DNA of 64,000 nucleotides from Lentinus brumalis (Eukaryota; Basidiomycota; Agaricomycetes; Polyporales; Polyporaceae): NCBI GenBank assembly GCA_001792895.1, contig MARA01000009.1, positions 1 through 64,000 of the forward strand, read 5' to 3'. Both the position numbers and the translations under genes were made by a program. Position 1 is the first letter of the stretch, and each line of letters begins with the position of its first letter. This document shows positions 12,997-23,158 of this stretch, in pieces. The notes under the pieces were generated by a model that saw only the letters and a program-made list of their open reading frames with translations, was not told where the DNA came from and made no database searches.

Positions 12997-13004
12997 CCTA
13001 TTAC
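12997..13004. repeat. 8-bp target-site duplication, right copy
   Basis: CCTATTAC lies directly outside the right terminal repeat of copy R, identical to 6245-6252. Confidence 0.9.
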
Positions 13005-13152
13005 CTGGCTGTCCGGAGCCTCTTTTCGGGCCTATGACATCGGCCAATCTGACCTTGATTTTTGGGTAATGGCATATAACTTTCCGGGCCCTTCGGGCCC
13101 GGTTTTTGGGTATCAGGCCATATGAGCTCTATATACCATATGCGGGGGTCCT
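13005..13152 (-). mobile_element. Terminal piece of transposon copy L, separated by the R insertion
   Basis: Read on the minus strand from 13152, this starts with the same 22-base terminal repeat as copy R and continues through the same subterminal landmarks: GAGCTCATATGGCC, ACCCAAAA, the CCGGGCCC hairpin, and AGGTCAGATTGGCCGATG. It ends in GTAATAGG, the duplicated target. Removing copy R joins it to 6244 downwards (GTCGGAGCCCC), exactly as the corresponding part of copy R reads (6370 onward). The next 8 bases outside the element, GCAGAGGC (13153-13160), should be its own target duplication. The partner is left of the window. Confidence 0.85.
13131..13152 (-). repeat. Outer 22-bp terminal repeat of copy L
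   Basis: Identical to the R terminal repeats. It marks the edge of the whole nested structure, 100 bp before the NOC2 start codon. Confidence 0.9.
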
Positions 13153-13252
13153 GCAGAGGCACTCCGAGCGGAGCGGACTTGGTATCCTGCTGTGACTGCT
13201 CCTCCTTCCTTCACTCTCCTCCCCTCTGCGGTCTCTGCTGCAGCCTCAAGCT

Positions 13253-15852
13253 ATGGGAAAGAAGGCCACCAAGTCTACGCGCAAGTTTGCCGCGAGCGGA
13301 CAGCTGCAAAAGGCGATCCAGGCGCGCCGGAAGCACCGCGACATCAAGAAAAAGGCCGAGAAGAGACAGGCCGCGAAGGGGAAAGGCAGGCCAGCTCCAC
13401 AACAGGAGGACGCGAGCGACGATGATGACGGTGTTGACGAGACGTCTGGAAAGTGCGTATGTGTCGCGCTACTCTGTGTGAGAGCTGGGTTGATCGTATG
13501 TTGCAGGTTCAAAGGAATGTCGGTGGATGACTTCCTGGGTGGAGGGTTCATGCAGAATGCGAGCGATGACGACGACGAAGGGGTGAGCTCGTTCGCTGTC
13601 TGGTCTGTGGGAATGTCTCTGATGGGATGGGAAGAGCGAACCCGAGGCTATGGATGAGGACGAGGAAGACGAGGACGCGGGTTCGGGAGAGGACGTCGAC
13701 GACAACGAGTCTTTCGCGGACGTCGACGACCTTGACGGTATGCCTGCTTTGGCATTTTGTTCGACGATGGAGGAGCGGCTGATACCTCTGCAGATGAGGG
13801 CGAGGCCCATCTCATGGAACTATCGAAGCTGGCTGAGAAGGACCCAGAGTTCTACAAGTACCTCCAGGAGAACGACCGCGAGTTGCTGGACTTCAAGCTC
13901 GATGGCGCAGGTCACGAGGACGAAGACGAGGACATGGAAGGGGAAGAGCCTGCCGAGGAGGATCAGACCCCCGTCCTCACCAAGGAGATCCTACAGAAGT
14001 GGCAGAAGGCGCTGCTGGATGTGCGTGTCCTTTTCTTCGGTGCTCCAACTCTCGCTGAAGCGTGTCGCCATAGCATCGATCCTTGAAGGCGCTCCGGAAG
14101 ATGCTGATCGCTTTCCGTTCGGCGGTGCATATGAACGAAGACGACCAGGTGCTTGCGTGGAGGGTTGACAGCGCATCAGGTGCGTCGTATAGTTGGTGCT
14201 CGGTGTCAACTTTGCTGAGCCCGCGTCGAAATAGTCTACAACAAGCTCGTCACGACTGCTCTCCGATACACCCCCGTTGTGCTCGAGCACCACTGTCCCT
14301 CCCGTTCATTACCCAACGGCAAATTGTAAGCATTCTCCATTCCTCCTTGATAGTCGCCCCCTTATATCCTGTGCAGCAAACCGCCCACGCAGACGACGAA
14401 GTGGAAGACCCTGCAGAAACTTATTTTGTCGTACTTCCACAACGTCTTGCATCTTATGGGGCAGATATCCGACAACGAGATGCTCCGGCTTGCACTGAGC
14501 GAGACGGCTAAACTCGTGCCGTACATCACCAGCAGCCGTAAAACGGTCAAGTTGTATCTCAAGACCTGTCTTGACTACTGGTCTTCTGCGGAGGACAGCG
14601 TGCGGATATCCGCGTTCTTATCCGTGCGTAGGTTGGCAGCGGCCACGGACGAGTCCGTGGTCGACGCCGTTCTGAAGGTGTGTATCTCTCACTTGACGGA
14701 CTTGAACTGGATAGCTCAGAGCGAGTTGGCAGAACACGTACTTGACCCTGGTCCGGTCGTGCAAGTCGACGAGCGCACACACGCTCCCCTCGATCAACCT
14801 CATGAAGAACTCGGCGAGCGAGTTGTTCTGTGCGGACCACTCGGCCTCGTATCAGCATGCCTTTGGGTATATTCGCCAACTTGCGATTCACCTGCGGAAC
14901 AGCATGAAGACGAAGACGAAGGAGGCGTACAAGCTGGTGTACAACTGGCAATATGTACACTGTGTTGACTTCTGGGCGATTGTGCTTGCACGCGCTTGCA
15001 GCAAGGAGACACTCCTTGAGCGGGGTGGGAAGGAGAGCGAGCTGAGGGCACTCGTCTATCCCCTCGTCCAGGTCGCGCTCGGTGCGGTAAGGTGAGATTG
15101 CTCTAGCTGAGTACGTCGTACAGGCTGTGGTACTGACAGCGAGCAGGCTCATCCGCAACGCACGCTCGTTCCCCTTCCACCTGCACATCGTGCGGTCGAT
15201 GCTGCACCTGACGCGCCACACGCACACCTACGTCCCGCTCGCGCCCTACCTGCTCCCGATCCTCACCACGACGCTTTCCGCGACGTCCAAGCCAACTGCG
15301 TCCACGCTGCGCCCGCTTGACTTCGAGACGCACATCCGTGCGCCGCAGCAGTACCTCAAGACGCGCGTGTATAACGAGGGCCTCGCGGAGGAGAGTGCGT
15401 TCCTGCTTGCGGAGTACCTGGCGAGCCCGCCTGTGCACGGGAGCATCGGGTTCCCGGAAGTGACGGTGCCGATTGTACTTTTGCTGCGCAAGGCGGTTAA
15501 AGGCGCGAAGGGCGCACACGGGAAGGGCGGGAAGGGGAAGGAGTCGGGTGTCGCGAAGGCGCTGGTTGAGCGCGTGGAGGAGAGCGCAAGGTGGGCGGAG
15601 CAGAAGAGAAAGAACGTGACGTTTGCGCCGGGGAAGATGGCGGAGGTCGAGCGATGGGAGGGGGATGTGAGTGCGAAGGTGGAGGAGACGCCGCTAGGGA
15701 AGTACGTGAAGGTGCAGCGGAAGGCGAGGGAGAAGAGGAGGAAGCTTGTCGAGAAGGTGCGTTTGCGAGCTTCCGGCTGTCCGTCAAAACACAGTGCTGA
15801 TGGAGATTATGTGCAGGCACGGGACGGCGAGGACGAGATTTTGGAGGAGTGA
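13253..15852 (+). CDS. NOC2: Nucleolar complex protein 2
   Basis: Noc2 pairs with Noc1 and Noc3 to move pre-60S ribosomal subunits through the nucleolus and nucleoplasm. The start MGKKATKSTRKFAASGQL is the family's basic N-terminus. It is followed by acidic stretches (EDEEDEDAG and DEDEDMEGEE) and then the Noc2 core (SYFHNVLHLMGQ, FWAIVLARACS, LIRNARSFPFHLHIVRSM). It ends in a basic coiled tail (KYVKVQRKAREKRRK). At least eight introns are inferred, the first at 13453-13506. The start codon lies only 100 bp from the outer edge of transposon copy L, so the proximal promoter must lie in that gap or inside the transposon. Confidence 0.93.
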
Positions 15853-16453
15853 GCTCGTCTGACCCCACCGGCAATGCTTTGCACTGTCACGGTCCACAGC
15901 CCATCGTTGTGGGCGCATGATGCGGCAGCGGCTTGGGTAAAGTACCCGGTAGTGTCCCGCCGTCGTCATAATCCGCTCGCACGAGGACGGCGTACCTCTC
16001 AAAAGTATTCGAGTCTTGTTGCGCCCTCATGTTGTAATGGCACGCTCTGCAGACCAGCGACCAGCTGAGCTGAGCCATACTGCTGTTCGCCCACAGCTGT
16101 CAGGCACCGAGGCCAGTCCGGAACGGAGGATTGTGCAATTTCCCAGGCGGGCGGGGCCTCGGAGTGATTTCAAGGCTGTCGAGACTCGAGAGCGAGAGAT
16201 GGGTGATGGATCGTGGATTGCTATGGTTATGGCACTGACACTCTCTGGGCCTACGCGCGCGCCTCGTAAACCACACTTCTTGCTTCCGCCCCGCCACCAG
16301 CAGCGTTCTTTCCCTTCCGCTTCTCCCGTCTTTTGCTCTTTCTATCGCCTCTGGCAGGCCGTTCCTTGCGCTTGAACTTCAGAACTTGAAGCTTTACAGC
16401 CTACTACTGCGCCGTCTCTAAACTCTCGCTCGCTTCGCCCCAAGACAGACAAG
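15853..16453. other. Intergenic region upstream of the CFEM-like gene
   Basis: Holds the NOC2 3' flank and a pyrimidine-rich promoter stretch (16270-16450) before the next start. No gene or repeat was recognised. Confidence 0.6.
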
Positions 16454-17388
16454 ATGATGCGCTCTCAGCTCTCGTTCTTCCTCGTTGCCTTCTTTGCTCT
16501 CGTCGTCGGCCGAGGTCGGTATCTTGGTGCAGGGATGGGATGGGTCGACGAGTTGAGCTGATGAGAGACTCGTGTGTTTGTTCTGGACAGTGGCCGCGCA
16601 GGCGGACCTCAAGATCGACGTCGGTGGGACTGTCGGCAACGTCAGCGCTGCCGACTTCCTCAGGCCCAACGACATCGTCCTGAATGACGTGCGTGCCCTG
16701 CGTGTTGCAGCGCTTCCAAGTTGCTGACCAGAGTTATCACGACGCTGCAGTGCCAAAACAACAAAGCGTGCTCGGACGCCCAGAAGGCGATCGCGGTGCG
16801 TCTCGCGTCTTCCGTTCCCTAAAAGCGCATGCGACTGACGTGAACGCGACCCCGCAGGCCTGCGCGGACAACAAGTGCCTGTGCGCCGCCAACAACACGC
16901 AGACGGACGTCGTCCCGCTCGTGACGGCGTGCCAGCAGTGCATGTTCGCTGCGCTCATCACGCGCAACAAGCTCCCGGACGACCCGCGCGCCGGCCAGGC
17001 CTCTGCTCTCACCGGTACGTCTCTCCGTCTCCGCCACTGGCCGCTGTTCCCCCCCCGTACCGTCTTTTCTGCACCCTCCTCTTCGTTCGTGTCCCCGTTG
17101 CCGCCTGCACTGTCCGTTGCGACGCTCGCCGTTCCCATGAACCTTGCTTGCCGCTCGCCCTCTTACCTCCGGATCGCGAGACTGACATACATCCCATTCA
17201 CAGCGTACCAGACGGCTTGCAACGCGACGGCGAGCATCCTTCTCGACACCACCGTGATATCGCTCGTGCCCCCGCCGAACTGGGACGGCCCCTTCGGGCA
17301 GGGCCTCAACGTGGGCACGACCGTCATCACCGTCATCGTCGGGGCGCTGCTTGGTTCAGGCCTCATCGGCGTGGTCATCAGCATGTGA
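16454..17388 (+). CDS. Small secreted or anchored cysteine-rich (CFEM-like) protein
   Basis: The first exon gives a signal peptide (MMRSQLSFFLVAFFALVV). After an intron (16515-16590) the mature part begins AAQADLKIDVGG. Further introns separate eight cysteines arranged CQNNKAC, AC, KCLC, TACQQC, TAC. The DNKCLC...C-x2-C...C pattern recalls fungal CFEM domains, but spacing is not an exact match. The last segment (TTVITVIVGALLGSGLIGVV) is hydrophobic and ends the protein, so it may be a GPI-anchor signal or a single membrane helix. Likely cell-surface protein of unknown function. Confidence 0.7.
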
Positions 17389-18127
17389 GGCGCTTGCTGG
17401 CCTCGACGACGGCTGCTGCGCAGCTCGGAATCAGGCCTGCGGGATGCGATCGCGAGTGGCTGTTAGTATCATTATGTGTGTATGCTCTGCACGGAGACGC
17501 GCGGTGTAGGATGCTCTCGACTTCATGGCGCCTGTTCTTTCCTTCCCTTCCTTCGTGTGAGCGATATGCGTCGCCTGAGATTGGTCCAGTAATTTTGGGA
17601 CGTTCATTGGTTTCCCGGGAAACCGAGTACGGGATGAGGCGATGACGACATGGAAGCGCAAACGAGCGAGCGGCATCTGAGGGGTACGTGTACTAGTACA
17701 GATGCGCAGATTGGTGGACACGGATGCTTGCCTTGCATACGTCGAAGTCGATAGCCGGGCAGACATCACACGAGCATTTCCTAGTACGAGGATGGTCCAA
17801 GCGGCAATCCATTGTATGACACTGAGAGTGGTAGGCGATACAAGGTGCGCGCAGAGGCGTGCGGTGGTGGGTGGTACATGGTGCACAGTGTGAATGAGTA
17901 CTGCTGCGGGATACGGATGCTTAACAACACAACACAACGTGTGACGGAGACGACACAGAACGACAACAGCAAGAAACCAGAGGGAAAGGCGGACCTGTGG
18001 ATGAGAGGCGCGGCGTCAGTCAAGGCTACGCGGAAGGGGGTGGCAGGCGCGGAGGGGTTCGAACCCTGCGTCCGGGCCTCGGCATGCACGAGATGGGCCG
18101 TTGAGGAAAGAGACCTACGGGAGCTGT
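17389..18127. other. Intergenic region between convergent genes
   Basis: Contains 3' flanks of the CFEM-like gene and eIF5A. A B-box-like GGGTTCGAACCC at about 18055-18066 stands out but no complete tRNA could be folded around it. No gene recognised. Confidence 0.55.
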
Positions 18128-18930
18128 TTACGCGCCCTTGGGAGCCTCCTTGAAGGAGATAGCCTGCTCCTCGCCCATGGCGGAGACGATAGTGACAAGG
18201 AGGTCCTTGCCGCTGTCGAACTCCTCCTTGATCTGCTTGCCGAGGTCGCCATCGGGCAGCCTGACGTCGTCCTTGGGGACACCGTCCTGGGTCATCAGGT
18301 TGAGGAAGCCGTCGTCGATGTCGATCTGTGTGCAGTGCTGCGTGAGAACAAGCTAGTCTCGGGCGGGGAGGAAGGGGGGACCTACCAGCTGGTATTCGTT
18401 ACGGGAGACGTTGGGGACATCCATGTTGTGGGTGGAGGGACAGATATCCTCCTGTATACGTGAGATACAGAGCAAGGGGGTTGGATGAGCAACATGATCG
18501 GCATCTAATCAGCGCGCACGGTGGACGAACCAGTTTTTTTCCGGTGAAGATCTGGTGTGGCGGTCAGTTTAATGTGTTTGGAGGCGAGAGGGTGCGAAGA
18601 CATACATCGATGGCGACAAGGTGGACCTTGGCGTGACCGTGCTTGCCGGTCTTGGAGGTGGACATGTCGACGATCTTGCAGGGGCGGCCTGCGCAGCCAT
18701 GGGCGGAGGGAGTCAGCGGGGCCGCACGACGCAGGAAAAGAAGACTGCGTGCGTACCCTTGATGACGACGTGACCGTTCTTGCGCAGGGCCGAGCATTGC
18801 ATGGGGAAGGTCAAGGAGGCCCCGGCAGAGGCCTGGAGGGGGGCGCAGGTCAGTCGCGTGAAGATGTGCGCGGGGGGCAGGGTGGGCGCACCTGCTCGAA
18901 GTTGTGGTTGTGCTGCTCATCGTCGGACAT
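18128..18930 (-). CDS. Translation factor eIF5A
   Basis: eIF5A binds the ribosomal E site and helps with stalled peptides such as polyproline and with termination. It is the only protein carrying hypusine. The spliced protein starts [19 protein letters not shown], runs through the hypusination loop [12 protein letters not shown] (the lysine in GKHG is the modified one) and ends SFKEAPKGA. It is about 160 residues, as expected. Several short introns split it; one small exon encodes IFTGKKL (about 18532-18552). Divergent from the LIM gene with about 270 bp between starts. Confidence 0.95.
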
Positions 18931-19200
18931 GGTGGCGGGGCGTGTTGTGAAGGAGAGAAGGAGAGGGAGGAACGGCGAGGAGATGGAAGAAGAGACGTCT
19001 AGGGCGGAGAACAGAATCCAGCGAGTCCACCAAAGAAAAATGCCCTGCCATCAGTTTTCCATCTCCGAATCGCTCGTGGGACTTTATCCGGACATCCCCG
19101 CCCGCCCCGGCCCGGCGCCGGCCGTGGCTATGAGCGCAGTTGCTAAGCCACAGTACTCGCTGCTGTACTCGCCTTCTCTCCCGACCACGACTCACGCACG
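18931..19200. promoter_or_regulatory. Shared promoter of eIF5A and LIM genes
   Basis: The 270 bp between the two divergent start codons must carry both core promoters and 5' UTRs. No TATA box was identified with confidence. Confidence 0.5.
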
Positions 19201-20511
19201 ATGCACCCGTTTGGAGGCTCCCCGAGATGCCCGCGGTGCAGCACCGCCGTCTACGCTGCAGAACAGGTGCGCGCCACGCTCCCCAGGCGTACACATCCAT
19301 CACTCACGCTTGCTGTGGCTCGGCTAGATCATGGGCCCCGGACGCAAGGTACGATCCTAGCCCCGTTCTCCCACTTTCCCTGCTGACACCTTCTTAGCTC
19401 TACCACAAGGCAGGCGATATTATCTGTGTATCTCGCCGCGCGCGACTGAATGCTTTGGCACAGTCCTGCCTCAAATGCACATCTTGTAACAAACGCCTCG
19501 ATTCCTTCTCCTTGGTCGAACACGAAGAAGAGGTGCGCAACAGACATCCTATCCCTACACTCTTTGCTCACCTTCTCCCCCTCCGCTGCGTCCCAGCCAT
19601 ACTGGTACGCGTCTCATGCAACCCTCCTCGTAGTCATCCATATCGACTGACTCCCGCTCTCATGCCAACAGCAAGCTCTGCCATGTCAAGCTCTTCGGCA
19701 CCCGCGACCTCCGCCACGGCAACCTCCACCAAGCCTCTCCCAACCGCGCCGCCTCTCCTCCCCCCGCTCCTCCACCGCCAGCGACCTCGCACAGCCCCTG
19801 CCGGTCCGCAGGCACATGACGGGCAGCGCCGCCATCGAGAGCAGCAGGACGAAGGCCACGTCGCCTCCACCCATGCCCTCGGGCCTCCTCAGGCCGAACC
19901 GTGCGCTCAGCCCGAGCAAGGGGATGGGCTCGGGGTCGCTCGCACTTGCGGCGCTCGACAACTTGATTGAAGACTTTGACGGGGTGGAGATCGTGACGCC
20001 TGTCCACGCGAACGAGGACACGACTGCCGGAGCGTCGAGCTCGCAGTCGGCTGCGAACGGGGCACGCGCGGCCTCCCCACCTACCCGGACAGTGCCCGTC
20101 CCGCTCGCGCCCTCGGCGACCGGCACGCGGTACGGCGCCGCACTGGGTGGCCCCGCCACCGCAGCGGCTGCTGCCCCGCTCGCGCCGATGATGACCGGCC
20201 GGCAGTGGGGCGGGGCGGGGGCGACACCGAAGTGCCCGACGTGCGCCAAGTCGGTGTACTTTGCGGAGCAGGTGAAGGCGGTGGGCAAGACGTGGCACAA
20301 GTGGTGTCTGCGGTGCCAGGGGTGCGAGAAGACGCTGGACACGGGGCGGTTGGTGGACAAGGACGGGAGTCCGTTCTGCGGGACGTGTTATACGAAGGTG
20401 CGTGGTATGTTCGTGTGGGAGGAGGTTTACAGTGCTGATCGGGGGACATTTTTGCAGAACTTTGGGCCTGCGGGGAGTGGGTACGCGTTATTGGGGAAGG
20501 CGGGAGGTTGA
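19201..20511 (+). CDS. Two-LIM-domain protein (one-base frameshift in the linker)
   Basis: LIM domains are paired zinc fingers for protein contacts, often at actin or in signalling. First LIM: CPRCSTAVYAAEQ, then LYHKSCLKCTSCNKRL and PYCKLCHVKLFG across small exons. Second LIM: CPTCAKSVYFAEQ, TWHKWCLRCQGCEKTLD, PFCGTCYTK, with a final exon NFGPAGSGYALLG. The intron at 19410-19463 has a GC donor (AAG|GCAGGC) and AG acceptor. The linker frame fails at the six-C run 19760-19765. Adding one C joins the first LIM to the ORF at 19816 through a serine-rich linker, so this is probably a sequencing error. The layout resembles fungal two-LIM CRP-like proteins. Confidence 0.85.
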
Positions 20512-21349
20512 GCGACTTGGGTGCTGCCCGCTCTTCTTGTTGCGCTGGATGGTGCTGGTACTGATGACCCGCAGCGTTCCGCCTATGTTATGACTATTTG
20601 TTCTTGTTCCTTGCTTCGTCGTTCGTTGGCATGACATGACGTGTACTCGCATGGTTCCCTTTCCCTCTATCTATCCCGTCAGTATCTGCAACGAGGCAGC
20701 ATTGCTTCCAACGCTCGCTGGAACCGCCACTGCCACCCGCGCCACGTTTAACCACACTTTTAAGCGCGAGACTGGAGACGCGATTCCCACTGCGGGGCCG
20801 CTGGTGCTAGGTCCTGCGCATGGGGCAAGCAGGGAGCCTCACCGTCCACCGGCCTGGGCGGGTTCACACGCACATGCGGTCTCCATGACCTGTCGAGGAG
20901 GAAGGGTACAATTCGGCAACTATCATACAGGTGCGTATATCAACGTCCTCAGATCCCGGTACTTATATGCCTGTAACTTGGAGACCGCGGATGCGCACTT
21001 ATACTTATGCCCTGTTCTCACCATCTCCCCGCCAGTGGCCCGCTCCTGACTTGATCTCCGGGCCGCCTCAGAACGAGGTTGCAGGTGTACGCACGAAAAC
21101 CAGACGGCAAATATGCAATTGAGCCCAAGGTGTCCAAGACAGCTCCCGCCACTGGCAGTACTCAGGAGAGACTGAATTCTTATTTGTTACGTGTACTCTA
21201 CTGAATACGTACGATAACTTGAATTTCCGCGTCTTCAGACTTCGAGGCACGACTCCCCACTCGTGAGGCTGCTGCTCGAAGTTCTCGTGATCGTCGACGT
21301 TTCCGACTTGCACTCCTTGGCGATACTAGTCACATGCACGCCATACTAG
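20512..21349. other. Intergenic region, no gene recognised
   Basis: Downstream of the LIM gene. Short ORFs show no familiar motif. Confidence 0.5.
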
Positions 21350-21810
21350 GAGCGGGCGATGAAGCTGAAGGTCGACAGCACCTCGACGACACGATCTCGT
21401 CCAGGATGGTGGGACTTGTCAGCAACGATGCGCCGGATGACATTATGTTCATGGGAGTCGCCGTCCAAGACCCTCTTGGTAGCTTCCATGGACAGTAGAG
21501 TACTTTGGTTGCGACAAAGCAGCCACGCTTGCTGTTGAATAATGTGAGGTCTGTTACGATAGCCGTCGGAACACAGTCATATGTCTTACCTATCTCTAGC
21601 CAACCACACGCTGGAGGTGGTCCCATCGCCGAGCTTGCGCACGATTTCGTATCTCCCGTCATCCAGCTGATCGTCGAGCTGAAGCGGGATAAAGCCTGGG
21701 CCGTGCGGATATCTCAGCATATATATGCGGATCCTCGTAGGGCTTGAATGTGCTGTTTCGCGATGCCAGGGAGTCACGTCCGACTCGTTCCAGTGCCGTC
21801 GCGGCATATG
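21350..21810 (-). pseudogene. Degraded SRPK-like protein kinase fragment
   Basis: The minus strand encodes GFIPLQLDDQLDDGRY, then EIVRKLGDGTTSSVWLARD, the start of a kinase domain with its glycine loop. After an intron it continues as RGCFVATKVL (the VAIK-like strand), then in a shifted frame HEHNVIRRIVADKSHHPG and VVEVLSTFSF, followed at once by a stop. The HPG...F block is typical of fungal SRPK-type kinases. At least two frame breaks and a stop are present, and the catalytic loop and C-lobe are absent. Only the N-lobe survives. Confidence 0.65.
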
Positions 21811-23158
21811 ATTGTCGAAAGGGGATCAAGTCGTGGTCCTGGTTGGCGTTTGCATGTTGGGAAATGTGTCGTGCATTACTGCGGAGACAAGAGAGGGACG
21901 AGGTAGAAGGCCGCGGCATATGGAGTCGCAACATGGCCGTGTGCACAGTACTTATCACTACCGCAGCTGAAGTTTGCGAGCCTCATGGCTCTCGATCTCA
22001 TCTTATCTGCGTCCTGGATGGTTTCGTACCCAGACGGCTCGGTTAAAGCCGCTCCCCACCATCGCTTGAGCCGTCACGGTCTGAGTGCGAGACAGTCCTG
22101 GAAGTGACATCAACGTCATATACTTATACAGGTACTACTTCGCTTGCAGTCTACTCACTACTGCCAGTAGCATTTGGTTTCCAAGGTCTGCTTGTCCTGC
22201 TCATCTCTGCGCTCTGGAGAACATCGTTGCCCAGCGTTGCCCTTTGGTTAGATTCAAGTCTCGGGTACTTCAGCGGGTAAACGTGTTACAGTGCGGCGGA
22301 TGCCGCACCTTCGACAGATAAGATTAGATGATCTCTCGTTCTTACATGCGGGACGAGATTCTGCGTAACCGAAGTACAGTACTCAATTGAGCACGCACGG
22401 CTGCAGAAAGACAAGATCAATTGTATTCCATCCTCATCCGACGACGGATGCTGTACAGTACCGTAGGTTTGACAGAGTACGGGCGTGTGCTGTAACGCAC
22501 TAGATGTAGCGATGGCATAAACATGTACAGTACAGTAGCAACAGCGCGTAGACGTAGACGTAGACGAAGACACATACGTAAAAGATCAGAGTCGCAATGT
22601 TCCATGAGTGATACAGCGGTCAGCGAGCAAGCCACTGTCCGCGTCCTTTTCTGCGTGGCTGCCGGGAGCCGTGATGGGGGTGTACGGAGTCTATCCTACC
22701 TATCCTTGTCCTATCCAGCCCACTCGCGACATGGCGCACGCGAGCAGACGAGGGTCGGGAACAGAACTGGGGAAACGGAAACGAGCATAGGCGGAGGGAG
22801 TCGTGGTTGAGAGCGGTGCAAGATACGGGTACGGATAAGATGGTGAGACAGAGCGCGTGCGTGGAGAAGCAAGACGATGGATACAGGACAGGGGAGTGAG
22901 GAGCACAAGCACGAACACTGAACGTGAGCATGAGCAGAGTCCATGTGGGTGTCTGGGAGTCGCCGGGCGAGACGGCCGTTCAAGTTATTAAATACATTAG
23001 TTACGGTGAGATGCGGGCGGAGATGGGAAATGGCGGCGGTTTCGGGTCCTTCCTTGCTACACTGCACATCGGCCGAGTCGTCAGCGCGGAGCGCGAGGGA
23101 ACGAGATAGGATCGACGCACCGTTCCGAGTTATATGACACATACACTTGACAGATAGT
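21811..23158. other. Intergenic region with small simple repeat
   Basis: Contains an imperfect GTAGAC hexamer run at about 22546-22566. Otherwise no gene recognised. Confidence 0.5.

Noticed and set aside
18000..18135. Possible tRNA on the minus strand: GGGTTCGAACCC plus a 7-bp acceptor-like match (GGGCGCG with CGCGCCT).
   Set aside because: No D-arm or A-box could be placed, position 33 is not T, the implied length is 93 nt, and the 5' part overlaps the eIF5A stop codon.
22540..22575. Short GTAGAC tandem run as a CRISPR or satellite.
   Set aside because: Only a few imperfect hexamers, no spacers, eukaryotic context.
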